Source: Zantedeschia hybrid cultivar (lineage: Eukaryota > Streptophyta > Magnoliopsida > Alismatales > Araceae). Taken from it: a DNA stretch of 64,000 bases. The stretch covers positions 10,712,001 to 10,776,000 of the forward strand of contig JARZZO010000011.1 of assembly GCA_030544215.1 (NCBI GenBank). Direction: 5' to 3'. Below are positions 34,715 through 44,983 of the stretch, piece by piece. Under the pieces are notes generated by a model, which saw nothing but the letters and a program-made list of their open reading frames with translations, was not told the DNA's origin and did not search any database. Both the position numbers and the translations under genes were made by a program. Positions within the stretch are counted from its first letter, which is position 1. Each line of letters starts with the position of its first letter.

Positions 34715-37113
34715 TGTAAGGACTGAGGTTTTCGGATTCAGTTTCCGGAGTCGGACCTTGTAGTTCAGGCCATGGTGGGGCTGAGACTCTGGTCTGTTTC
34801 GCGTCGAGCGGGCTCGACGCGGTTTGAACGGCGTCCAGCATTGTAGACGCGTTTTAGTTTGTGCCACGTGGGTGCCACGTGGGCTGGCCTTGGGTCGCGA
34901 GTGTACGGGCCGGTCGTGTCGTCTGAACGGCGTCTATGATGGTCGACGCGTTTCCGACTGCGACCCTGCAGTGTCAGAGTACGGTGACAGTCTTGTCGTC
35001 TGAATGGCGTCGGCCTTGGGCGACGCGTTTTAGAGTTCTGTCAGAACGGCCCGTCATGTCATCTGATAGGCGTCCGTACATCTCGACGCGTTTTAGCCAG
35101 ATTCTGGTTACCCCGCGAGCCTTCCCTCCTTTCCTTCATTTCTCACCCTCACTCTCTCTCTCTCCTCACCCTCTCCACCCTCCGACTCTCCCCACTCTTC
35201 CCCTTCCTTTTTCCCCTTCTTCCTCTTCCACCTCTCCACCTCTCACCACTGCCACCACCACCTTCTTCGCGGCGTTCTATTCTCCAGACGGCGGCCGACG
35301 TCCCGGCGGAGTGGCGGCGTCGTCGGAGTACCGGCGGCGGTTTGCGGTGCGACGGTTTGGCGGCGGAGCCAGGAGGAGTTCAAGAATCAGTAGGGTGACG
35401 ATTCCCGTAGTGTTTCGTTTTAAAACCCTGTTCTCCCGCTTAAGGCATGCTACGGATCTATGGTTTTGGGTAGAATGAGCATGTTAGGGGCTTTTCCTTG
35501 ATGGGAATGGGAATTTCTATGAATGTGGATTTATGATGCTTTGGTTTGCCCTCTTTCTCCTCTGTTTTTTGGGTATTGGGGGTTGAAAAGGGAGCCTTCG
35601 GGCAGGAGACAGAACCTGATTTCTGGCGCTAAAAGACGTCGTGCATGGACGACGCCTTTCAGAAGGGCGTCGGGCCATCATGACGCCTTTTAGGCAGAAA
35701 TCGTCCTACTAAGGCTCTGTCAGTTCGGGGATTCTGGCACTGAAAGACGTCATGCCTGTACGACGCGATTTGGAATAGCGTCAAGCCACCATGACGCCTT
35801 TTAAGGCAGAAATCCCCCGATTAAGGTTTTCTGCTAATTCCGGTTTTCTGTGTGAATGGCGTCTGAGGATGTTGACGCCTTTTAGAAGGCGGCTATCTGT
35901 AGCGATGCCTTTTAGGCCAGATTCTGAGGCCGGGATTTTATGAACCAGTTTAGGAGACTTGAATGGCGTCGTCCTTGGCTGACGTGATTCAAGGCAGAAC
36001 CACATTAATCCATGCCAGTAAAATGTGTTTACACTGCTAGATAATTGGTTAACTGCATGCTTTAGTATACTCGATGATGATGAACTCTTCATGACCGGAT
36101 GGCACTGCGTTGTATGTCGTGCGACCGTGGACTTCTTCCGTGACCGGATCGCACCGTGCCGTGTTTTGTGTTTCGGTGGACCTAGAGTGACAGTTGTAGC
36201 GTTTGACACCCTGTGTCGGTGCGGAGGGACACAGTGCTGACAGGAGCAGTGGCGGGGTGACGCCTAGTGGGAGAGGGTCACCTGGTGAACCCCGGGGTTA
36301 GCTAGCTTGTACTGGTGTCGGAGTGGTACCTTTGGAGTGTCACTGGTGCTGGGGGAAGGAGTAACCACCTGAGCCAGTTGGGCCGGAGTAGCCAGCGTGC
36401 TATCCGAGGGGTTACTGTTTCGTCTCAACGGGTCGGTGTTTGCTGAGGGAAGGAGTGACCGCCGAGGTGGCCAACGTGCTATCCGAGGGGTTACTGTTTG
36501 ATCTCAGCGGGTCGGTGTTTTCCCACTTTCGTTGTGTAGTTGACGTGTTTTAAGAATACGCCGAATTACGGGTTCCCTGATAAATTGAAATTATGCATGT
36601 TAATTATAATTCGAATACATGTGATTCATGTTGAAATTTAGGTATAGTAATTACTGCTTTTCATGGTTAATATATCTCTGCTGGACTTTACACTTGCGGG
36701 TGTGTGTGTGGGCAGTGGGGATCGAAGGATCCCTACTGAGTCTTTTCGTTGAGACTCACCCCTGCGGCTTTTAGGTGAGGACTCCAGGCAGACTTAGCGA
36801 GGATTGTGCCGCTGTGTGTTGAGCGTCGTCGGCTGTTGTTTCGAAATATGCCCCGACGTAGTTGTTATCTTTATTTCTGGCCTGTATGTTTAATTAATTC
36901 TCTTCTGTTGGAGTATGTAATTATTTGTTGTATCGAGTCGCATTGTAATAATTTAATTTCTGCATTTTCCTTTCAATTCAATGCGATGTGAATGTTTAGC
37001 TTAGTTGATTATTTATTTCCCAGACTTACTTAGATCCTGGTTTGGTTCCAAATTAATGATTCGGTACCTATTTAGTAATCGGATCCCCGATTATAGGGTG
37101 GCGGGTCGTTACA
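34715..37113 (+). repeat. Gypsy 3' LTR
   Basis: One base shorter than the left LTR and carries the same dyad array. A few dyads show CpG decay (for example the last one reads GACGT instead of GACGC near 35985). Confidence 0.95.
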
Positions 37114-37900
37114 AAGTACCTCAAGTCCTTTTCCTTTTGGGACAACTTAAAAGCCTGCAGAAGCTCTTCTACTTGGAATGCCATGATTCACCTGAAGGAT
37201 CTCTTCTGCAAAGGTGTGGGTCATCTTATTAATGACGGGCTTTCAACTAACATTTGGTGTGATAAATGGTTGTCTGAGCATCATGCCCCTCCCAGGGTTA
37301 GATCTGATTACAATCAAGCTCTGCCTACATGGGTCTTTCAATTAATCAGAGATAGAAAGTGGAACCTTGATCTCATCAGGTGTATTTTCACTGAGAGGAA
37401 ACTGTTTTAGCTATATCCAGGATTCACATTCCCAAGTTCTCTACTACGGTGGGTGACAAGTTGATCCGGTTACCTAGTCCACTTGGGAAACATAATAATC
37501 ATTAAGAATTATTCCATTCTGGGTTCAAAAAAGATGTGGGGTCAACATCACCATTCTACAAGGCACACAGAATGTCTATGCATCCCTGACAAGACAACAA
37601 CATCAAAGGTTATAGCTTAGCCTTTTCTCAAATATTGCCTCAATAGTTTGACACACCATATACCTAACAAAATTTTCCTTAAAGACAAATCATATGACAT
37701 GACCTTGTATTCTAGATGTTGAACAAAAGACTAGGAAAACTAGATCATAGATTCAACATTCATCGGTGAATATCAAAGATGCTCTGTCATTTCATGTTAA
37801 CTGCTGGCTGGTTAGGGATGTGGTTGGGGCAGCTGCACATCCTCCACATCAATGAACAGATGGGAGAACAGGGAACAAAAACTGCATATTTTGTGGGTTA
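37114..37900 (+). pseudogene. LINE remnant, right part
   Basis: Continues the LINE split by the gypsy element. The frame through 37410 reads LKSFSFWDNLKAC.. ..GLSTNIWCDKWL.. ..WNLDLIRCIF, the post-RT region typical of plant L1 proteins. Later frames are broken, but fragments resembling the C-terminal zinc-knuckle region persist to roughly 37700. The right edge is not defined. Confidence 0.7.
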
Positions 37901-38592
37901 CTGTGAAGTTAAGTGAAGAATTTAGGATTTCCCTCAACATTAAGTATAGAAATTTAGATGTGGTACAAGGTTGATGGCCGAAGTTACCCAACAGGGCAGG
38001 TGCTTCACTGTTTCAACACTGTGCACAACCACAAGTGTCCAGTGGAACTACACAGAAGAAGCCGTATATAACTGGCCAAGATTCTGTGAGTGGCTCATCT
38101 CCAAGGGCCCATCTAATCCACACCCAATATTTCATGTAGGATCTTTTGAAGGGCCAATTAAACTCTTCTAGCCTGCCCCTCTAAATCTGTCTAGAACCTA
38201 AAATGCCTCTGGACATTTGAGCCTAAGATTGGTTGAACAAGTGACAAACGTAAGTGAAAATTGCTTATTTTTTGTTCATAGTGTATATATCTAATCCATG
38301 CCCTTCCAATTTTCTTATGTTTGTTGCTTAATCGGATTTTCTCGCTCATACCATTTTCAGATTTTGTCACCAACTAACTATGCATGTGGCCCTTCAGATT
38401 TTATTTTCTCTATTGCTGATTTGTGATTGTTGTTATTGTTCTTTGTTAACCAGCTGATTTGTGATTAATGTAATTCTTATTTTTTGTCGAGAATTTAACA
38501 TTTTTATGTAAGCCTTACACTAATGCCCCCCCTGCCTAATGCATGAATAAATTCAGAATGGTCACAGGACGGCAAGAAAGCGGGCACGGACA
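37901..38592. other. No gene seen; left flank of the Harbinger element
   Basis: AT-rich, no domain. The left terminal repeat of the Harbinger element should lie here or just upstream, but I could not recognise it. Confidence 0.4.
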
Positions 38593-39918
38593 ATGTCTAA
38601 TAGTGGTGTGTTCTTCTGTGTCCTTCATTTCTTATTTCTTATCGCATACTAAACTTGTTACTCGTATTAATATATGTTTAAATGTATCATTTCCTGCTGC
38701 ATTTAAAATGACATATGTTGATTATAACATTTCTATGTTTCTTTGGATTGTTCTTCGCCCTAATATTAAAGGTAGCGGAACAAAACGTCTGTCCTCCGGG
38801 GAGGAGAGGACGACTCGGGGCACTCGAGCTCCCAACTTTAGTGAGGCCCAAGATCGGGTCCTCATAGGTCTTCTTACGAAGCAGTTTGATAAGCATAACT
38901 GCATCGAAGGAACCTTCAAGCCAGGGGTCTGGCGTGAAATCGTTGGAGCGTTTAATAGCGCGACGCACCTGGACTACAAAGATTCCACGTTGAAAAATCG
39001 ATATAAAACCCTTAAGAAGAATTACAACTTTTTGCGTATACTTCTTGAGCAAAGGACTGGGTGGGGCTGGGATGATATAAACAAGATGCCCTTCCCTAGA
39101 CTTCAGGGACTCTTGGGACAACGTCCTATCGGTAAGCATCTCCCATGATCAACTTTCATACTTTCATACACCATCTTTTTCTTCAGGACTCTTATCCATA
39201 CTTTCATACACCATCTTTTTCTTCATTTTCAATCACGTCCACATTATAGCTCCCTCAGAGGCAAGCCCTTCCCATTTAAGGCCGAGATGGAATACCTAGC
39301 CAGCAACAGCACAGCGTTTGGTCCAGATGCTGAGGGAACCCGCCGTAGATGCAGTCTGCCTGATTACAGTCCCGATCAAGCTAACATTTAGTACAATATG
39401 CGTACTCAGTCGCAGCGCACACCCGTCAATGACTTTCTTGCCGCACTTCAGGGAGAGCAAGAAGATGATGACTTTGTCATAGGTGTCTCCGCCGCCCAAA
39501 TGGCTTCCCCTCCTACACCCCAAACTAGATCCATGGCCTCGAACAGTGAGGTCAACTCTCCGCACAAGAAACGTGCCTCCTCAAACATGAAGGGAAAGGC
39601 AATTCAGGACCCCACTGTGATCATGGATTTTATTGATGTTCGAAAGCGGACTGACCTTGTCATAGATTTACGTGCGGAAAGGGCTTCTATGGTATCCGTC
39701 CCTGCACCCTCGATCTAGACACAGCCCATAGCCCAGGAGCCAGATCGTATTCCTTCTATGAAGGATTGCATAGACGCATTGCGAGAGGTTCCTGGTCTAC
39801 ATCCAGACTTGTTCGTGCGTTCTTTGGATCTCTTCAAGGATGCGGGGAATCGCGGAATATTTATGAACATGAGTAATGAGGAGAAGATCCGATGGATGTT
39901 ACACCACGTAGGGTAGTT
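38593..39918 (+). pseudogene. PIF/Harbinger ORF1, Myb/SANT-like DNA-binding protein (broken)
   Basis: PIF/Harbinger elements encode a Myb-like protein that helps bring the transposase to the element ends. Here a first exon probably ends at 38605 (donor GT at 38606). A second exon at 38772-39131 encodes the Myb_DNA-bind_3-type domain: W-E-x equivalents FSEAQDRVLIGLL, GVWREIVGAFN, LKNRYKTLKKNY, and GWGWDD. The 38605/38772 junction keeps frame. A third segment at about 39250-39718 continues with acidic and Lys-rich stretches, but has a stop at 39388-39390, does not match the donor phase, and ends at 39718. The C-terminal helical part (VPGLHPDLFVRSLDLFKD, SNEEKIRWM) continues to 39918. Confidence 0.8.
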
Positions 39919-40142
39919 GATTTGTAATTTCTTGAATGTTGACTTGGATGATGTATTCGGATAATATCTATTTTGGCTTGTTTTTATCCGTAGATGCAGT
40001 TCTTCAGACTTGTTGTTAATGATTTCTTATGTTCACTTGGATTATGTCTTGACTTGTAACATGTATTCGGATTCCTTATGTTCTTATTCATAGTTGTTGC
40101 GTGCTCATTATGTTTTAGTTCCATGGGTACTCATCCAAGTAA

Positions 40143-40532
40143 ATGCAGGTATTTGATAACTTTGTAGGTATGGGACGGTACAAATGTTATGTCGTTTGGG
40201 TTGGGCGTGAGCCAGGACTTTATTTCAGTTGGCCTGAATGTTTTGCCCAAGTTAATAAGTACCCAGGGGCTCGTTATAAAGGCTTCCATTCAATTGAAGA
40301 GGTCGAGTGTGTGATCTCTGGTATTGTCCAACAACGTCCAGAGAGGCGAACAGAAGTTCCTCGGTATTACGATGTGCCAAGCACATCTGAGCAACTACTT
40401 GCAAGGGCACCTGCTTCGTTTACTCGCGCTGCTCAATTTCACTGGCAACTGTTTGTTGTAATCATACTGTTGTGTGTCATTGTAGTCATCCTTCTCATCA
40501 TTTTAGTTACCATTCTACTTATGTCTATCTGA
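40143..40532 (+). CDS. Small protein: RNase H1 N-terminal hybrid-binding (viroplasmin-like) domain plus C-terminal membrane anchor
   Basis: 129 codons (or 120 from the second ATG at 40170). Residues 12-60 match the RNase H1 N-terminal/caulimovirus-VI fold: YVVWVGREPGLY, then SWPECFAQVNKYPGARYKGF, then SIEEVE. In RNase H1 this fold binds RNA/DNA hybrids and double-stranded RNA using an aromatic residue and a conserved basic patch; the equivalent Trp and Lys/Arg are present. No RNase H catalytic domain follows. Residues 61-102 are a polar linker, and 103-127 are almost entirely Val/Ile/Leu, a strong single membrane span ending two residues before the stop, i.e. tail-anchored topology. It sits between the Myb-like ORF and the transposase, same strand, and is not visibly broken. 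Function in the transposon is unknown. Confidence 0.75.
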   Translation: MQVFDNFVGMGRYKCYVVWVGREPGLYFSWPECFAQVNKYPGARYKGFHSIEEVECVISGIVQQRPERRTEVPRYYDVPSTSEQLLARAPASFTRAAQFHWQLFVVIILLCVIVVILLIILVTILLMSI

Positions 40533-40630
40533 ACTTTCTAATTTGTATTGTACTTTCTTATGTATGTATTTTGGTCTGAGTAAAGTTTATGTAACATTCT
40601 GTCCCACTTATTACAATGTCTTCTATGTAG

Positions 40631-41916
40631 AATTTATAGATGCTGTATTGGAGTTCCTGGAAGAGGACGAACAACTGTTAAATGTGATTGAGGAGACAAT
40701 TATTGAGGACATTGAAAATGAATACGTTCCACGGGTACGCCGACGTATGCATAACTCTGCTCTATCCGGCCACACATGGATCCATGAGATATTAGACGGC
40801 CATGACGAAAGGTCTTACCACATGTTTCGAGTGCATCCTTCTATGTTTTTACGACTCCGTGATCTACTTGTGAGTTGTGGCCTTTTGAGGGACTCGCGGC
40901 ATGTGACAGCGACAGAACAACTTGGTATGTTCCTATATGCTGCCGGCCATGGCGTTGCAACGGGAGCCATGTGCGAGCGGTTCCAACACTCTTCTCATAC
41001 TATTAGTCGGTATGTCAACTTGGTCACAAACCAGATAGCTGAGTTAAAGTACGACTTTATTTAGCTGCCTACACACGCTCAGGTTCGTGAGTGTCATCCG
41101 CACATCCGGAGAAAGCAAACGTTCTACCCGTACTTCAAGGTGACCACATTGCTACTGTGCATTTTTTACGTTAGTCGTGATGTACATGTACACATTGACT
41201 GATAAATGTTCTTCCACACATCTTCTTTTTACAACCATGTAGGATGCGATTGGAGCCATCGACGGCACGCATGTGTTGGCAAATGTGCCACGGACACTGC
41301 ACGGACGATTCCGAAACCGCAAAGGTTTCATCAGCCAGAATGTCATGGGTGTCGTGTCGTTCGACCTCACCTTCCAATACGTTGCAGTTGGTTGGGAAGG
41401 ATCGGCTGCCGACATGCGGGTGCTTAGATGGGCTTTGGATGAAGGCGCATTCACTGTCCCTCGTGGAAAGTATTATCTGGTTGATTCTGGGTATGCAAAC
41501 TCAAGTGGTTTCTTGGCTCCATATCGTGGCCAAAGATATCACTTGGATCATTTCGCGGGGAACATAATGGGGCATATGCGAATAAAGAAGAGAAATACAA
41601 CCACCGTCATGCTCAATTAAGGAATGTTGTTGAGAGAGCATTCGGCGTCTTGAAGAATCGGTTTCAGACGCTAAAGGAGGGAAACATGTACCCCTGGGCG
41701 ACACAGAGGAAGATGGTCATTGCATGCGCTGTTATTCATAACTTCATTCGTCGATCTCAGGGACATAACTATTACTTCAACTGCGAGAACAATAAAGAAG
41801 CAGTTGGTGAGGATGGTGGTGATGACGATGTTCCCATTGACATCCCTCTTAGCCGGGCTGAGGTTACACTAGGAGGGCAGATTAGGGACTCGATTGCTAA
41901 CGCACTATGGACATGA
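40631..41916 (+). pseudogene. PIF/Harbinger DDE transposase (one stop, one frameshift)
   Basis: Exon at 40631-41139 (N-terminal helix-turn-helix region; LSGHTWIHEIL, GMFLYAAGHG, FQHSSHTISRY), donor GT at 41140, acceptor AG at 41241-41242, second exon 41243-41916. The junction keeps frame (..FYPYFK / DAIGAIDGTHV..). DDE residues are visible: D in AIDGTH, D in DSGYAN, and E in VVERAFGVLKNRF. An in-frame TAG at 41062-41064 and a frameshift near 41565 inactivate the copy. The last part, to the TGA at 41914-41916, is otherwise well preserved. Confidence 0.9.
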
Positions 41917-42203
41917 GTTGTGTTCGTCATGTCTCATCTTTAGTGCTTTGTTCCGCATGTCTCTTCGCATTTTACTTTATTGTCTGTTTGCGTATGTGAT
42001 GTTTGATTTTTCATATGCTTTATGTACGGATATTAGTTATTGCGTATGTTGAACATTTCATTTTTAGCACTTTACCTTATTCAACTGCAGTATTTTATTT
42101 TTGTGAAGAATTATTCCAAATTAATTTCTCTACTTTTTCGTTGACTTAAACATTGTACTGAGTACCTTTTTTATTTTTTTCTGCAGGAGGAATTAATATA
42201 AAT

Positions 42204-43021
42204 GAGTCTATTGGATAGATGGTTCCACTGCTTAGAGCAACCTCACTGGATAATGATTTTATCGAACCATCCTCCTATTTTCGAGCCTGCGAACGGTGCA
42301 TGGAATTTTACAACTATATCCATTGCTACACTGGGATCATCGGATGGCATCAGTGCAACCATATCTGAGTGGGTTATTTGGATAGCAGGAGGGCAAAATT
42401 ACACGTTCCTCATTTGCTTATTATGGGCAATGATGAAATAATATAAATGAGTCTAGTGGTCGGATGGTTCCACTGGTTGGAGCAACCCCACTAGATAATG
42501 ATTTTATCGAACCATCCTCCTATTTTCGAGCCTGCGAACGGTGCATGGAATTTTGCAACTCTATCCATTGCCATACTGGGATCATCGGATGGCATCAGTG
42601 CAACCATATCTCAGTGGGTTATTTGGATAACAGGAGGGCAAAATTACACGCTCCTCATTCGCTTATTATGGGCAATGATGAAATAATAGAAATGAGTCTA
42701 GTGGTCGGATGGTTCCAGTGGTTGGAGCAACCCCACTGGATAATGATTTCAGTCAACATTAAGTTCCTATTTCTGAGCCTGCAAACGACGCATGTCCATT
42801 GAGGATAGTTAATAGTGTGCAAATTTGCAACCGTATCCATTCATATGCTAGGATTGTGGGGCGGCTTCAACGCAACGACATCTCAGTAGTGTGCTTTTTG
42901 GATACCAGGAGGGCAGAATTGCACATTCCTAATTAGGTCATTATGGGCGATGATGAAAGAATTTAATTGAGTCTATTGGTAGGATGGCTCCACTACTTGG
43001 AGCAACCCCAATAGACAATGA
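42204..43021 (+). repeat. Four tandem 245-275-bp units with a conserved hairpin
   Basis: Units start at 42204, 42449, 42694 and 42969 (steps 245, 245, 275; the last is partial), each opening with GAGTCTA(T/G)TGG. Each opening forms a stem: TCTAGTGG (42452-42459) with CCACTAGA (42488-42495), and GTCTATTGG (42971-42979) with CCAATAGAC (43008-43016). An inner GCTCCA/TGGAGC-type stem is also present. They lie about 290 bp after the transposase stop and probably form the 3' subterminal region of the Harbinger element. Confidence 0.85.
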
Positions 43022-44435
43022 TATTTTGTATATTACATACATATTTCTGAGCTTTGAAATGATTAATATTTGACAGTGTACTGATGGATGGTGAGGTTAT
43101 GGCAACAGTAGGTATAGTAATTTTAATGTTCTCATTTTTTACTTTAATTTCATATTTGTTGCATAGAATCTACTAATTTTTTTTAACAAGAGTAGAATGC
43201 ATACGTACTTCCAGGAGGCATTTTGCGTGTGGATTTAGTTAGAAGGGAGGCTCATGAATGATGCATTGTACTTTTTTTCAGTTATAATGGATATTGTAAA
43301 TTTGAAAAAAAAATTATTGAATTTGAAGATATTTGGAAGTGACTGTTATGGTGACTGTTTTTGTCTATGAAATTTTTAGCCTAATTGAGTGTACAATCAC
43401 AAAGTGTTATACAAATTGAGGAAAACATAATTTTAATCACAAGATGTTACAAATTAACATATTTTATTATAAATTTATTTTTAACAGGATATTTTTAACA
43501 AGAATTTGAGTTTGAAAAAAATATAATAATTTAGCTTTAAAATTAATTTATAGATTATTATTGTAACGCGTCTTACTTTATTAAATTAAAATCAAAATAG
43601 TTGACAAATCTAATAATATTATACATATTAATAAGTAATTTCAAAAATATAAAAATTTAAAATAACCTATGCAAGGACAACATGGGTAGTTTGAACTCCT
43701 TATTCCACTCTTTATTCTCTTCTTTATTCTACTCATTCCTACCAAATTACTTGGAATAGCACAGTACAATTCTACTTATTCTGAGTGGAATACTAACTAC
43801 TTACCAAACTAAAATACCTCTTATTCTGGTTTAAAAAATCCATTCTTCCTTATTCTGGTTTAAGCTATTCTTCAAACAAAGTGAAACAAGGTTATCAAGT
43901 CCTCATATGATTAGGAACATCCCCACAGACCGAAGATAGGCAATCTCTACCACAAGAACTCCCTAACTCTTCCTTCTCCAGCATTGACTGATTTAAACAT
44001 CAAAGGATGTCCTCCCCACTCGGCTGAGGATCACTTGACACTTTTATTCTTCTTGTGGGCCCCATAAGGTCCTGTCATTTTTCCATCAACAAATCTCTTT
44101 CTTTTTTTTTTTGAACATTTCCATCAACAAATCTCATCATCGGAGCAAGGATCTGATAGTCTTCATAGCGAGCTAGTTCCTAGCCCCTACAAGACCCAAT
44201 AAGATTGAAGGGTGAACATGTAAATAGGTCATGTCTTAGGTTCACTCCTTAATGTTTTTCACGTAAAAGAAAAATATTAAACTCCAATATACTTTATAAA
44301 TGGACCCAATTTCAGGTCCAGACTCAAAAAAGTCCGACCACAAACTTATGTAATAAATAATAACACAATTATTATTGGGTGAACGGGTATACCATACCAA
44401 ATTCAAGCGGGTCCAAACGGGCACCTTAATGGGTC
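43022..44435. other. Intergenic, no gene; possible small MITE
   Basis: AT-rich to about 43680. 43684-43878 looks like a small MITE: it opens GGGTAGTTTGAACTCC and closes with GCTATTCTTCAAACAAAG, roughly inverted, with many TTATTCC words inside; no target duplication was confirmed. At 44084-44134 two CCATCAACAAATCTC copies flank a T-rich spacer. Confidence 0.4.
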
Positions 44436-44491
44436 TGGGCCCGTTTCAACAGCCTGGGCCGTTCTACTCTCGCGCCAGCGACCCATGGGCC
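44436..44491 (+). promoter_or_regulatory. Three site II (TGGGCC) elements before the CBSX gene
   Basis: TGGGCC at 44436-44441, 44455-44460 and 44486-44491, about 240-290 bp before the ATG at 44729. TCP factors bind such elements, which are common in plant housekeeping promoters, including those for organelle-targeted proteins. Confidence 0.55.
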
Positions 44492-44728
44492 CGAAGCCAG
44501 TCCAGTGACCCAACAAGCTCATCTCACACCCCGCCCCCTGAAACACACACCCACACTCAGTTTTGAGTTTCCGGGAAGCGGGCAGGAGCCGTTATCGGAT
44601 ATATTCCTTCTCTATTCTTCCTCGTCCTCTCGCAGCGGAGTGGGGACACCCTTTTTTGCTACACCTTTTTGCTACACGTACCCCCCCTCCCTATCTCTCT
44701 CTCCTCCCCGCAGTAGAAGCTAGCAGCG

Positions 44729-44983
44729 ATGGGCTCCCTCCTCGTCGCCGACGTGCTTGTGCTGCCCTGTTCTCCGAGAGCCTGTGCTTCTTCTTCTTCG
44801 TCTTCCAGCACCGCCTCAGTTGCGGTGGCCGGGCCTTGCCCCTCCGTCCGCCGGGCCGCGGCGCCGCCCTTCGCAGCCTATTTGCGCAGAGCCCCCATTG
44901 GCGCTGCACCTCCCATACCCCTGCGCAGGCCATTGGCGGCCTTGCGCCGGGACAGCGCGCTTCTGGCGAGTAACTCCGTGCCG
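44729..44983 (+). CDS. CBSX: CBSX exon 1 (coding part)
   Basis: Starts at ATG 44729 and ends at a CCG/GTAATG donor in phase 0. Encodes the presumed transit peptide. Reading through the donor gives a longer frame to 45100, but this is intronic. Confidence 0.85.

Larger units (their letters stand above)
27563..37113 (+). mobile_element. Full-length Ty3/gypsy chromovirus (Tekay-like), inactive
   Basis: 9551-bp element with LTRs at 27563-29962 (2400 bp) and 34715-37113 (2399 bp), starting TGTAAGGACTGAGG and ending GGGTCGTTACA. It is flanked by an exact target duplication AAGTA at 27558-27562 and 37114-37118. It has a tRNA-iMet primer site, a purine tract, a single gag-pol frame in the order gag, protease, RT, RNase H, integrase, and a C-terminal chromodomain. 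The CGAGGACGAAATTC..AAGGGGGGGAGAATGTAA end is typical of Tekay/Del chromoviruses. It is inactive because of four in-frame stops. LTRs differ by roughly 60 positions by eye (2.5-3 percent). It is nested inside a LINE. Confidence 0.96.

Noticed and set aside
40543..40630. Upstream part of the open frame before the transposase exon
   Set aside because: It precedes an intron acceptor at 40629-40630, and its translation is unlike Harbinger N-termini; treated as intronic.
44563..44973. 136-codon frame overlapping CBSX exon 1
   Set aside because: Does not join the downstream CBS exons in frame. The 44729 frame does, through a phase-0 donor at 44983.
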